The notes: generated by a model not told the origin, from the sequence alone. Shown: positions 1 to 6,948, counted from the stretch's first letter. The stretch: 8,796 bases of DNA from Chloroflexota bacterium (GCA_021789355.1 JAJYJR010000226.1:1-8796); one strand, 5' to 3'. A program made the numbers and translations.

Positions 1-56
1 GGCCGCCGTCGACGGGCGACGGCCCGGTGACCCTCACACGCCCGGGGATCGCCTGA
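1..56 (+). CDS. C-terminal end of an upstream gene (partial), possibly the ABC transporter ATPase
   Basis: The frame ending in TGA at 54-56 is open to the left edge and encodes a short tail ending ...GPVTLTRPGIA. Its stop overlaps the start of the next gene as TGATG, a typical sign of translational coupling within an operon. The tail is too short to identify. From gene order in spermidine/putrescine-type transporters (ATPase before the two permeases), a PotA-like ATPase is the natural guess, but a solute-binding protein is equally possible. This guess rests on context, not on residues seen here. Confidence 0.5.
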   Translation, partial: PPSTGDGPVTLTRPGIA

Positions 57-1081
57 TGTCGCGGACTCGCCACTCGCTGCGACGACTGCTGTCGCCCTAC
101 CTGCTGCTCGCGCCCGGCCTGCTCTGGCTGATCGTCTTCTTCGTGCTGCCCACAATCCAGATGTTCCTGTACGCCGTCTCGACCGGGAGCGTCGACACCG
201 GGTACCGCGTGACCTGGACGTTCGACGCGTTCGCGAGCATCCCGAGGTACTTCTCGCGGCAGTTCGCCAACTCGCTCATCTACGGGACGCTCGCGACGGT
301 CATCACGTTCCTGATCTCCTACCCCCTGGCCTACTTCATCGCCTTCCGGGGGGGGCGGTTCAAGAACCTGATCCTGTTCCTGGTGATCGCGCCGTTCTTC
401 ACCAGCTTCCTGATCCGCACCATCTCGTGGCAGATCATCCTGGGCAACAACGGCCCGGTGATCGGCTTCATCCACGCGATCGACATCTTCCGGCAGGTGC
501 CCGAGAACTTCACCTTCATGGGCGAGCCGGTCGCCGTCGTGTCCGGACTCGTGTACAACTTCCTGCCGTTCATGACGCTGCCGCTCTACGTGGCCCTCGA
601 GCGGATCGACCTCCGCCTCATCGAGGCTGCGCAGGACCTGTACGCGGGGCCGTGGCGCCCGCGGGGCTGGATCTACGGTGCGGTCGGCGGGGCCCTGCTC
701 GGCGCGCTGATCGGCTTCGGGATCACCTGGGACATCGCCGTCTTTGCCGCGATCGGGGCGGTCTTCGGCGCGCTCGTGATCGGCGCCTTCGTCTCCGAGT
801 CGTTCCTGCGCGTCACGTTCCCGCTGTCGCTGCCTGGTGTCTTCGCCGGCTCGCTGTTGACCTTCATCCCGGCGCTCGGCGACTACGTGAACGCCACGCT
901 CCTGGGGAGCCCGAAGACGCAGATGATCGGCAACGTCATCCAGGCGCGCTTCCTCACGTCAAACGACTACACGACGGCCTCGGCGCTCTCGATCGTGCTG
1001 ATGATCGGGATCATCGTCGCGGTCATGGTCTACGCGCGGATGCTCGGCACCGAGGACCTGAGCGGAGGGGCGATGATATGA
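56..1081 (+). CDS. ABC transporter permease, spermidine/putrescine type (PotB-like), with an insertion in the EAA loop
   Basis: Inner-membrane permease subunit (341 aa) of a polyamine/opine/iron-type ABC importer. Hydrophobic segments lie at about residues 13-36, 72-97, 104-128, 157-182, 258-275 and 308-327, in the PotB/BPD_transp_1 layout, with the family-like stretch IRTISWQIILG at 121-131. The cytoplasmic EAA motif begins normally at 190-198 (EAAQDLYAG) but is broken. The expected continuation (SFLRVTFPLSLPG) resumes only at about 249, after about 47 extra residues that contain two more hydrophobic segments (about 205-222 and 227-246). The remaining C-terminal half is normal (GDYVNATLLGSPKTQMIGN). 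The reading frame is uninterrupted and the base composition of the extra part matches its surroundings, so this is not a frameshift. The ATG overlaps the upstream stop (TGATG). Together with the next gene it would form the heterodimeric channel. The transported substrate is inferred from family and neighbours. Confidence 0.9.
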   Translation: MSRTRHSLRRLLSPYLLLAPGLLWLIVFFVLPTIQMFLYAVSTGSVDTGYRVTWTFDAFASIPRYFSRQFANSLIYGTLATVITFLISYPLAYFIAFRGGRFKNLILFLVIAPFFTSFLIRTISWQIILGNNGPVIGFIHAIDIFRQVPENFTFMGEPVAVVSGLVYNFLPFMTLPLYVALERIDLRLIEAAQDLYAGPWRPRGWIYGAVGGALLGALIGFGITWDIAVFAAIGAVFGALVIGAFVSESFLRVTFPLSLPGVFAGSLLTFIPALGDYVNATLLGSPKTQMIGNVIQARFLTSNDYTTASALSIVLMIGIIVAVMVYARMLGTEDLSGGAMI

Positions 1082-1959
1082 CCGCCATCGCGCAGCCGCT
1101 CGCCCCGGCCAGGCCGCGGCCGACTGCCCGGCGCAGGATCGGTGCCCTCGTCGACCACTGGGGGCTCCCCGCGTACACCGTCGCCGCCGTCGCCTACCTG
1201 CTGATGCCGATCGCCGTGATGATCCTGTTCAGCTTCAACGAGCAGGTCGGCAAGTTCAACTACGAATGGCACGCGTTTTCCCTCGCGGCATGGGCGAACC
1301 CCTTCGGGCGCCCCGGCCTGGCCTCGGCGATCGAGACGAGCCTCAAGATCGCGTTTCTCTCGACGTTGTTCGCCACCGCCCTTGGCACCCTCATCGCGGT
1401 GTCGCTCACCCGGTACCAGTTTCCCGGCCGATCCGCCACCAACCTGTTCATCTTCGTGCCGATGGCGACGCCCGAGATCGTGATGGGCGCGAGCCTGCTG
1501 ACCCTGTTCGTCAACACCGCACAGGCGCCGTTCGACACCATCCTCCCCAAGGGGCTCCTCTTCCCCCTGGGGTTCAACACGATCCTGATCGCGCACATCA
1601 TGTTCAACATCAGCTACGTCGTGGTGACCGTGAAGGCGCGCATGGCGGGGTTCGACCGGCGGCTGGAGGAGGCCGCCATGGACCTCGGCGCAAACGAATG
1701 GACGACGTTCTGGCGGGTCACGTTCCCGCTGATCTTCCCCGGCATCCTGGCGGCGGCGCTGCTGGCGTTCTCGCTCTCGATCGACGACTTCGTGATCACG
1801 AACTTCACGTCGGGCCTGACCAACACCTTCCCGATCTGGGTGTGGGGATCGATCCGCAATTCCCTGCCGGTCCAGATCAACGTCGTGGGGACCCTGATCT
1901 TCGGGACCGCCGTGCTGCTGGTCATGGGCTCCACACTCCTGCAGCGGCGCGGGCAGTAG
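1078..1959 (+). CDS. ABC transporter permease, spermidine/putrescine type (PotC-like)
   Basis: Second inner-membrane permease (293 aa), partner of the preceding PotB-like subunit. A basic cytoplasmic N-terminus (residues 1-22) is followed by hydrophobic segments at about 31-53, 87-111, 120-146, 165-186, 222-242 and 266-288. The EAA loop is intact at 197-222 (EEAAMDLGANEWTTFWRVTF, then PLIFPG), the docking site for the ATPase. The stretch FSLSIDDFVITNF (231-243) is typical of PotC-like proteins. The start ATG at 1078 overlaps the upstream stop as ATGA and has a strong Shine-Dalgarno sequence, GGAGGGG at 1064-1070, seven bases before it. The frame is open much further upstream, but that part runs antiphase to the PotB-like gene and is not coding. 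The length is normal for the family. Confidence 0.93.
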   Translation: MTAIAQPLAPARPRPTARRRIGALVDHWGLPAYTVAAVAYLLMPIAVMILFSFNEQVGKFNYEWHAFSLAAWANPFGRPGLASAIETSLKIAFLSTLFATALGTLIAVSLTRYQFPGRSATNLFIFVPMATPEIVMGASLLTLFVNTAQAPFDTILPKGLLFPLGFNTILIAHIMFNISYVVVTVKARMAGFDRRLEEAAMDLGANEWTTFWRVTFPLIFPGILAAALLAFSLSIDDFVITNFTSGLTNTFPIWVWGSIRNSLPVQINVVGTLIFGTAVLLVMGSTLLQRRGQ

Positions 1960-1967
1960 GCCCCACC

Positions 1968-2891
1968 GTGGGCCAGCCCGCCCCGCACCGACGCCGGTAC
2001 GACGCCCCGCCGCGGCGCAGCCGGGACGCGGGTGCGAGGCCCGCCGACCGGGCTGCCGGCGATCCGGCGCCACGCCCCGGTGGCCCGCCCGAAACCGGCC
2101 GCCTCCGGATCGCCGAGGCCGCGCGGCTCGTGGGTACCAGCGCGTCGCGCCTTCGCCAGTGGGAGCGGGAGGGGCTCCTGCACCCGTCGCGGGGACGCGG
2201 CGGCCAGCGGCTCTACGAGTCGGGCGACGTGGACCGGGCCCGAGAGGTGGCACGGCTCCGGGCCGAGCAGCTCAACGCCCCGGCGATTCGTCGACTGCTC
2301 GGGGTGGCGCCGGGAACCCCGGCCGCGGAGCGCCCGTGGGCGCCGCCCGCCGCCAACGCCGGCGCGCGCCTCCGCGAGCTGCGCCTGCAGCGCCGCATGA
2401 CCCTGGGCGACACCGCCGCCCGTACCGGTCTCTCGTCGAGCTTCATCTCCTCCTTCGAGCGGGGGCTGTCCGGCGCGTCGATCGCGGCGCTGCACCGGCT
2501 CGCGACCGCGTGCGGGACCACCGTCTCGGGCCTCACGCGAGGGGCTCCGGCGAACGCCGGCCGGGTGGTGCGGGCAAACGAGCGCCGGGTGGTCGAGCTG
2601 GGCGACCCGGCCATCCGCATGGAGGACCTCTCGAACGACCCCACGGCGCTCGAGGCGCAGCTCTTCGTGCTCGCGGCCGGCGCCGGGAGCGACGGATGGT
2701 ACGCCCATCCCGGCGAGGAGCTCATGCTGGTGCTCAACGGGCGCGTGGGCGTGTGGCTCGGGGAGCAGGAGTACTACGAGCTGGCCGAGGGCGACGCGCT
2801 CACGTTCCCCTCGACGCTGTCGCACCGGTTCCGCGCGCTCGCCACGACCGAGACGCGGCTGGTGTGGGTCAACACGCCGCCGACCTTCTGA
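1968..2891 (+). CDS. MerR-type HTH + XRE-type HTH + cupin transcriptional regulator
   Basis: Predicted cytoplasmic DNA-binding regulator of 307 aa. After a proline/arginine-rich, probably disordered N-terminus (1-42) comes a MerR-like winged helix-turn-helix at about 43-111 (RIAEAARLVGTSASRLRQWE, then GLLHPSRGRGGQRLY). An alanine/proline linker leads to an XRE/HTH_3 domain at about 132-190 (LRELRLQRRMTLGDTAARTG, then SSSFISSFERG). A C-terminal cupin spans about 225-303, with cupin motif 1 around HPGEELMLVLNGRV (247-260) and motif 2 around GDALTFPSTLSHRF (275-288). XRE-cupin proteins such as PuuR sense small molecules, and PuuR controls putrescine breakdown in E. coli. Control of the neighbouring permease and aminotransferase genes is therefore likely but inferred. 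GTG at 1968, 8 bases after the permease stop, is the only suitable start before the first HTH; no strong ribosome site precedes it, so coupling is likely. The MerR addition is unusual. Confidence 0.85.
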   Translation: MGQPAPHRRRYDAPPRRSRDAGARPADRAAGDPAPRPGGPPETGRLRIAEAARLVGTSASRLRQWEREGLLHPSRGRGGQRLYESGDVDRAREVARLRAEQLNAPAIRRLLGVAPGTPAAERPWAPPAANAGARLRELRLQRRMTLGDTAARTGLSSSFISSFERGLSGASIAALHRLATACGTTVSGLTRGAPANAGRVVRANERRVVELGDPAIRMEDLSNDPTALEAQLFVLAAGAGSDGWYAHPGEELMLVLNGRVGVWLGEQEYYELAEGDALTFPSTLSHRFRALATTETRLVWVNTPPTF

Positions 2892-2896
2892 GGAGG
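2891..2896 (+). promoter_or_regulatory. Ribosome binding site for the aminotransferase gene
   Basis: AGGAGG, a perfect Shine-Dalgarno core, lies five bases before the GTG at 2902. Its first base is the last base of the regulator stop codon (TGA 2889-2891). It decides the GTG start and ties the two genes together. Confidence 0.75.
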
Positions 2897-2901
2897 GAGC
2901 C

Positions 2902-4215
2902 GTGATCGAGTCCACCACCGCCACCACCACCCTGCCCGACCGGTCGGTCGTCCCCGCCGTCTGGTCGCGCTACACCGACCTCGTCATCGACCGGGGCGAA
3001 GGGTCCTGGCTGATCACGGTCGACGGCGAGCGGTATCTCGACTACAGCTCGGGGATCGGCGTCACGAACACCGGCCACGCTCACCCGAGGGTCGTTGCCG
3101 CGATCCAGGCGCAGGCGGCGAAGCTGCTGCACGGCCAGCAGAACATCGTGTACCACGAGCCCGGACTGCGCCTGCACGAGCGGCTGCGCCACGTGCTGCC
3201 CGGCGACGACTGGCAAGCATTCCTGTCCAACTCCGGGGCCGAGGCGACGGAGGCCGCCGTCAAGCTCGCCCGGGCCGCCACGGGCCGCCCCGCCATCGTC
3301 GCGTTCCGCGGCGGCTTCCACGGCCGCACGGCGCAGGCCATGGCCCTCACCACGTCGCGCGTGTCGATCCGCGGCGACTTCGAGCCCCTTCCCGGCTCCG
3401 TGTACCACGCGCCCTATCCATACTGCTACCGTGCCGCCGGGGGCCCCCACGACCCGGGCGCCTGCACCTGCGACTGGGAGGCGCAGCTCGAGCTGCTGTT
3501 CGCGCAGGTCGTGGCGCCGGCCAGGGTGGCCGCGTTCGTGGTCGAGCCGGTCCTCGGCGAGGGCGGATACGTGGTGCCGCCCCCCACGTTCCTGCCGCGA
3601 CTGCGGGAGATCGCCTCCCGGCACGGCATCCTGCTCGTCGCCGACGAGGTGCAGACCGGCTTCGGGCGCACCGGCGAGCTGTTCGCCGTGGCCCACACCG
3701 GCGTCGTGCCGGACATCCTGATGGTGGCCAAGGGGATCGCGTCCGGGCTTCCGCTCGGCGGAATCGTGGCCCGCCGCGAGCTGCTGGCACGCTGGTCGCC
3801 CGGGGCGCACGGCGGCACGTACGGCGGCAACGCGGTCGCGTGCGCGGCTGCCAACGCGACCCTGGACGTGATCCAGGACCTGGGGCTCGTGCAGAACGCG
3901 CGGGAGCGCGGCGCGCAGCTCCTGGCGGGGCTCGGCGGCGTCCGCGGGCGGTTCCGCCGCCTCGGCGACCTGCGCGGGCTGGGGCTGATGGTCGGGCTCG
4001 AGTTCGTACGCCCCGACGACGGCGACGGCCGCGCCCCGGACCCGGATCTCGCGAAGCGGGTCATCGCAGCCGCGCTGGAGCGCCACCTGATCGTGCTCTC
4101 CGCCGGGACCTGGGGCCAGGTCGTGCGGCTGATCCCGCCGCTCGTCACCACGCCCCGCGAGATCGACCACGCGGTGGCGGTGCTCGCGGAGTCGATGGAG
4201 GTGGCCGGGGCGTGA
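2902..4215 (+). CDS. Class III PLP-dependent aminotransferase (4-aminobutyrate/polyamine type)
   Basis: Soluble fold-type I, class III aminotransferase (437 aa, normal family length) that would move an amino group from an omega-amino substrate such as GABA, putrescine or a related amine to a keto acid. Visible motifs: the cofactor phosphate-binding region SNSGAEATEAAVKLAR (109-124), FHGRT (139-143), EPVLGEGG (215-222), the aspartate of DEVQTGFGRTG (248-258; D248 contacts the pyridine nitrogen), the Schiff-base lysine K277 in MVAKGIASGLPLGG, and the GGTYGGN loop (304-310). A short cysteine-containing stretch at 174-190 (C175, C188, C190) precedes the large-domain core and resembles the CYRC region of many GabT relatives. 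Start GTG at 2902 follows AGGAGG. Exact substrate is not decidable from sequence; the polyamine-type transporter and the PuuR-like regulator favour a GabT/PuuE or putrescine aminotransferase role. Ornithine-type activity is an alternative. Confidence 0.9.
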   Translation: MIESTTATTTLPDRSVVPAVWSRYTDLVIDRGEGSWLITVDGERYLDYSSGIGVTNTGHAHPRVVAAIQAQAAKLLHGQQNIVYHEPGLRLHERLRHVLPGDDWQAFLSNSGAEATEAAVKLARAATGRPAIVAFRGGFHGRTAQAMALTTSRVSIRGDFEPLPGSVYHAPYPYCYRAAGGPHDPGACTCDWEAQLELLFAQVVAPARVAAFVVEPVLGEGGYVVPPPTFLPRLREIASRHGILLVADEVQTGFGRTGELFAVAHTGVVPDILMVAKGIASGLPLGGIVARRELLARWSPGAHGGTYGGNAVACAAANATLDVIQDLGLVQNARERGAQLLAGLGGVRGRFRRLGDLRGLGLMVGLEFVRPDDGDGRAPDPDLAKRVIAAALERHLIVLSAGTWGQVVRLIPPLVTTPREIDHAVAVLAESMEVAGA

Positions 4216-4234
4216 CCCGGGCGGACCGGCGCAG

Positions 4235-4267
4235 GGAGGGCGGCCGGTTCGAGGCGGAACGCCCTCC
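4235..4267. terminator. Possible bidirectional terminator hairpin between convergent genes
   Basis: In the 60-base spacer between the two convergent stops, GGAGGGCG (4235-4242) pairs with CGCCCTCC (4260-4267), giving an 8 bp GC-rich stem with a 17-base loop. A further GCGC/GCGC pairing (4229-4232 with 4269-4272) could extend it across a small internal loop. There is no T-run on either side, so this is not a classic intrinsic terminator. The position between converging operons is the main support. Confidence 0.4.
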
Positions 4268-4275
4268 GGCGCGGT

Positions 4276-5688
4276 TCAGGCGGTGACGGCCTGCCCGAGC
4301 GCCTCCGGCAGGGGGCGGTGCCGCTCGGGGGCCGCGATGTACCGGTCGAGCAGGTCGCGGGTGCCGTTCACCCGCAGCTCGTGGAACAGCAACTCGAGCT
4401 TCTGGCCCTGCGTGGCCAGGATCTCGTCCCTGGTCTCGAGCTCCCACAGGCGCCGCTTGAGCGGACCGAGCGCCTTCTTTCGCGTCTTGTAGACGAACTG
4501 CTGCTCGGTCTCGTCCTCACGCCGCTCGTCGGCGGCGTTGGCGTGGACCCAGACCTCCACCTCGTCGAGGAGCGCCTGCGGCGTCGCGGGGTGGTCGTAG
4601 AGGGTGTTCTGGAACCCCGTGGCGAGGTGGATCTCGGCGGCATCGACCTCGGGGAACCGGTGGAACAGCTCGTCGGGGGGCGTCGACGCGCCGTGCTGGA
4701 CGGCGCCCGCCAGCCCGTACGCCCGGCACACCGCGGAGAGCCGCCTGATCGTGTCGAAGTCGACCTTGACCTGGGCCACGCCGCCGCCCGGAAGCGGCAC
4801 GCCGCCGTGGCTGGTACCGGTCTGGATGCTCACCTTGGAGAGGCCCACCGCCTCCGGCCCTGCCCGGCGGTCGAGTTCCCGTCGAAAGCCATCCAGGAAC
4901 GCGCGCAGCTCGGGCTCCGTGGAGTTCTGCTTGCCGACCTCGCCGATCTCCCCGCCGATGCTGACGGTCAGGCCGGCCGGCTCGACCTCGCGGATCACCG
5001 CGGCCAGCTCCGCGGCCCGTTCGTAGTTGCTGCGCTGCTCCTCGTCGACGGTTGGTTTCGAGAGGTCCACCAGCGTCGAGCTGTCGATGTCGATGTTCCC
5101 GTAGCCCACGCCGATCGCCGTCCTGGTCGCCGTGCGGAGCGATTCCGTCACCGCCTCCGGGTCGACCGCGTACTTCCTGGCGTTGAACTGGTAGTGATCC
5201 CCCTGGACGAAGACGGTGCTGCTCCAGCCCGCGGCGATCGCGCCGGCGAGGGAGCTGGTGATGTACTCGGCGGGGCGCTGGTACGTGTACTCCTGCTCGC
5301 TCCGCGCGAGCTCGAGGATGAGCGGTCCGACGTCGTGACGCGAGGCGGTCTCGTAGACCATGCGCGCCATGTCGAACACCTGGGTCCGCAGGTTCATCGC
5401 GGGCACCGTGAAGCCGCCGATCTCGCCGCGCCCGCGGGCCATGTACAGGTCGTGGATGCTCGCCGAACGGATCCCCAGCGCCTGCGCGGCCTCCCAGACG
5501 ATCCACTGGGCCGCCTCCACGGTCGCGGGGTCCTGGCTGAACGTGGCGCTCCAGGCGAGATCGCGGATGCCGCGGTCTCGAAGAGCCGCCTCGTCCTCGA
5601 CGACGAGCCGCCCGCCATCGATCCGGATGATGCCGCGGAGCAGGGCCAGCAGATCCGTGGGAGAGCCTGCGACGGTGGGCTGGGTCAT
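4276..5688 (-). CDS. Class II (metal-dependent) fructose-bisphosphate aldolase-like protein, extended form
   Basis: Predicted cytoplasmic TIM-barrel aldolase of 470 aa. The metal and catalytic positions of class II aldolases can be matched in order: GGFTVPAMNL (91-100) as the barrel start, D164-H165 in QGDHYQFN (catalytic Asp and first metal His), IDIDSS (199-204), the Glu-rich GGEIGEVG (245-252; metal or structural Glu), H294 in QTGTSHGG (second metal His), and H332 in VQHGAST (third metal His, in place of the usual HGGSG). The protein is longer than the usual 280-360 aa: about 90 residues precede the barrel start, and a charged, probably helical tail of about 100 residues follows about 370. 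Substrate is unknown; a sugar-phosphate or a modified sugar is possible. The ATG at 5688 is preceded by GGAGG (5696-5700) with seven bases spacing. It ends 60 bases from the convergent aminotransferase stop and starts 94 bases after the upstream gene. Confidence 0.8.
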   Translation of the reverse strand: MTQPTVAGSPTDLLALLRGIIRIDGGRLVVEDEAALRDRGIRDLAWSATFSQDPATVEAAQWIVWEAAQALGIRSASIHDLYMARGRGEIGGFTVPAMNLRTQVFDMARMVYETASRHDVGPLILELARSEQEYTYQRPAEYITSSLAGAIAAGWSSTVFVQGDHYQFNARKYAVDPEAVTESLRTATRTAIGVGYGNIDIDSSTLVDLSKPTVDEEQRSNYERAAELAAVIREVEPAGLTVSIGGEIGEVGKQNSTEPELRAFLDGFRRELDRRAGPEAVGLSKVSIQTGTSHGGVPLPGGGVAQVKVDFDTIRRLSAVCRAYGLAGAVQHGASTPPDELFHRFPEVDAAEIHLATGFQNTLYDHPATPQALLDEVEVWVHANAADERREDETEQQFVYKTRKKALGPLKRRLWELETRDEILATQGQKLELLFHELRVNGTRDLLDRYIAAPERHRPLPEALGQAVTA

Positions 5689-5782
5689 GGCGTTGCCTCC
5701 GGTCGGGGGACGCGGTGGGGTGAGCGATGTCGTACGCGGAATCCTACCGCGACGGACGGGCGACCTCGGGCGGAGGTGCGGC
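5689..5782. other. 94-base intergenic spacer upstream of the aldolase-like gene
   Basis: This is the largest clear non-coding gap in the window. Apart from the GGAGG near its end I see no convincing -35/-10 pair, hairpin or operator. A TAGGAT hexamer on the - strand (5741-5746) has no recognisable -35 partner. The gap could hold a separate promoter for the aldolase-like gene or simply be an operon spacer. Confidence 0.5.
5696..5700 (-). promoter_or_regulatory. Ribosome binding site for the aldolase-like gene
   Basis: GGAGG on the - strand, seven bases before the ATG at 5688. It fixes the start, although the same frame is open much further upstream where it only runs antiphase to the next gene. 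Confidence 0.7.
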
Positions 5783-6856
5783 TCACGCGTCCCCTCCCGA
5801 CCTGGGTCGGGACCGCCGCGACAGCAGCGCGTGCAGGGCTCCGGGCGATGTGCGCCCGGATGCCACAAGGCCGGCCACCAGGCGCGACCGGGCGACGTGC
5901 TCGTGCTCGAATTCGTCCCTCGACAGGCCGACGCGCATGGCGAGCTCCGCGGTGATCCCCCATTCGTAGTGCTCCAGCACGTCGCGCTGGCGGTCCCACG
6001 TGGCGAGGATCGCGGGTGGTCGACGCTGCAGGTGCCCAGCCACGTCGCGCTCCAGCGGGCGCACGTAATGACAGGCGACGACACGATGGGCGGCGGAGTC
6101 CGGCACGCCGGTGTCGGTGCCGGATCCTGCGGGTGCGCTGCCCACCGGCGCATCCAGTGCCGTCGGGTGGCCCCTGCCCTCCTCGGCGCCCGGGGCACCG
6201 CTCGCCCGGCCCAGTACGAGGACCACGCCCAGGCGCCGCAGTTCGTCGGCGCCCACGGACGCCGGCGGGGCTCCCAGGACGGCGAACACCTGCTCCAGCG
6301 ACGCGGCGTGCACGGTCGCCGCCAGCCCGTACCCGCGCTGCAGGGCCCGGATGAGGACACGTGCCCGCGTTCCCGAGATCCCGGCGGCTGTCTCCGCGCC
6401 GAGATCGCCGGCCACCAGGAAGGTGGTCTCGGGCGGGGCGGGCCTGCGCGGGGGAAGCGCGAGGCCGCGACTCCGTCCGGCTCCCCCGGCGGCCGCGCCG
6501 GCGGCGGCTGTGTCGCTACCGGCGGGTTCGCTGCCCGCTCTCTCGCCGCCCTCGGGCTCCCAGCCGAGGGCCGCCGCGTCTGCCAGCCAGTCGAACGTCT
6601 CCCGGTCCCCCTGCAGTTCCACGCGCCCGGTCAGGGGCGGGAGGAGGTCCAGGAACGCGTCAAGGACGGCGCGGGCGAACGCGGGCCGGTCGACCCCGGC
6701 CACGATCAGCGGCAGGTTTGCCTCGACCGTGATCCAGAGGAGCGCGGCAAGCTCGGCATCCAGCACGTGCGCCGCGACCAGGGAGGGGACGGTGATCGAA
6801 GCCGGCGGCTCCAGCGCAGGGGACCACCGGCCTGGATCCTGCGGGAGACGATCCAC
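5783..6856 (-). CDS. Degenerate TadA/CpaF/archaeal GspE-like secretion ATPase homologue lacking the P-loop
   Basis: Predicted soluble protein of 357 aa. Its order of segments follows the C-terminal half of type II/IV secretion and archaeal pilus ATPases. AELAALLWITVEANLPLIVAG (34-54) matches the strand leading into Walker A, and FLDLLPPLTGRVEL (68-81) matches the stretch after it. TTFLVAGDLGAE (144-155) matches the Walker B/GE-R-xxE region. GYGLAATVHAASLEQVFAVL (175-194) matches the GH-xxxTxHA-S segment. ATWDRQRDVLEHYE to LVAGLVASG (285-334) resembles the archaeal GspE C-terminus. The Walker A site is gone: GVDRPAFA (54-61) has neither the second Gly nor the Lys-Thr pair. Two low-complexity Ala/Gly/Pro-rich linkers (about 100-145 and 219-255) are inserted. 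ATP hydrolysis is therefore unlikely; a regulatory or scaffold role is a guess. GTG 6856 has GGAGG at 6861-6865, four bases away. A start at 6945 with a frameshift is possible (see findings). Confidence 0.65.
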   Translation of the reverse strand: MDRLPQDPGRWSPALEPPASITVPSLVAAHVLDAELAALLWITVEANLPLIVAGVDRPAFARAVLDAFLDLLPPLTGRVELQGDRETFDWLADAAALGWEPEGGERAGSEPAGSDTAAAGAAAGGAGRSRGLALPPRRPAPPETTFLVAGDLGAETAAGISGTRARVLIRALQRGYGLAATVHAASLEQVFAVLGAPPASVGADELRRLGVVLVLGRASGAPGAEEGRGHPTALDAPVGSAPAGSGTDTGVPDSAAHRVVACHYVRPLERDVAGHLQRRPPAILATWDRQRDVLEHYEWGITAELAMRVGLSRDEFEHEHVARSRLVAGLVASGRTSPGALHALLSRRSRPRSGGDA

Positions 6857-6945
6857 GAGGCCTCCAGGACGACTGGCAGGAGATCAGGGCCGGGAGCGTA
6901 CGCGCGCTCCGGCAAGGCGTCAAACGTGCCGGGAACGCTCGGCAC
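6857..6945 (-). other. Possible frameshifted N-terminal part of the secretion ATPase-like gene
   Basis: On the - strand a GTG at 6945 lies three bases after the metallo-hydrolase stop (TGACGGGTG). It opens a frame starting VPSVPGTFDALPERAYAPG that keeps high G/C at third positions (roughly 80% by my count) down to about 6800. The frame used by the recognisable protein is -1 relative to this, and has a stop (TGA at 6884-6886) just upstream of its own GTG. A single missing base around the CCCC run on the - strand near 6818 would join them. It could equally be a plain 92-base leader. Confidence 0.3.
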
Positions 6946-6948
6946 CCG

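Noticed and set aside
650..790. The extra segment in the PotB-like permease as a frameshift artefact
   Set aside because: The reading frame is continuous before and after, third-position G/C stays high, and the insert forms two clean hydrophobic segments instead of random sequence.
1030..2253. A 407-codon open frame on the - strand opposite the PotC-like gene and regulator
   Set aside because: Arg/Gly/Pro-rich translation with no motif, opposite well-supported genes on the + strand.
2869..4170. A 433-codon open frame on the - strand opposite the aminotransferase
   Set aside because: The + strand aminotransferase has all family motifs, whereas the antisense product is low-complexity with no recognisable domain.
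5741..5746. TAGGAT on the - strand as a -10 promoter element for the aldolase-like gene
   Set aside because: There is no recognisable -35 element at 16-18 bases upstream, and a single hexamer is weak evidence.
5689..6360. N-terminal extension of the aldolase-like protein
   Set aside because: The extra residues are the antiphase reading of the ATPase-like gene, and GGAGG before the ATG at 5688 marks the real start.
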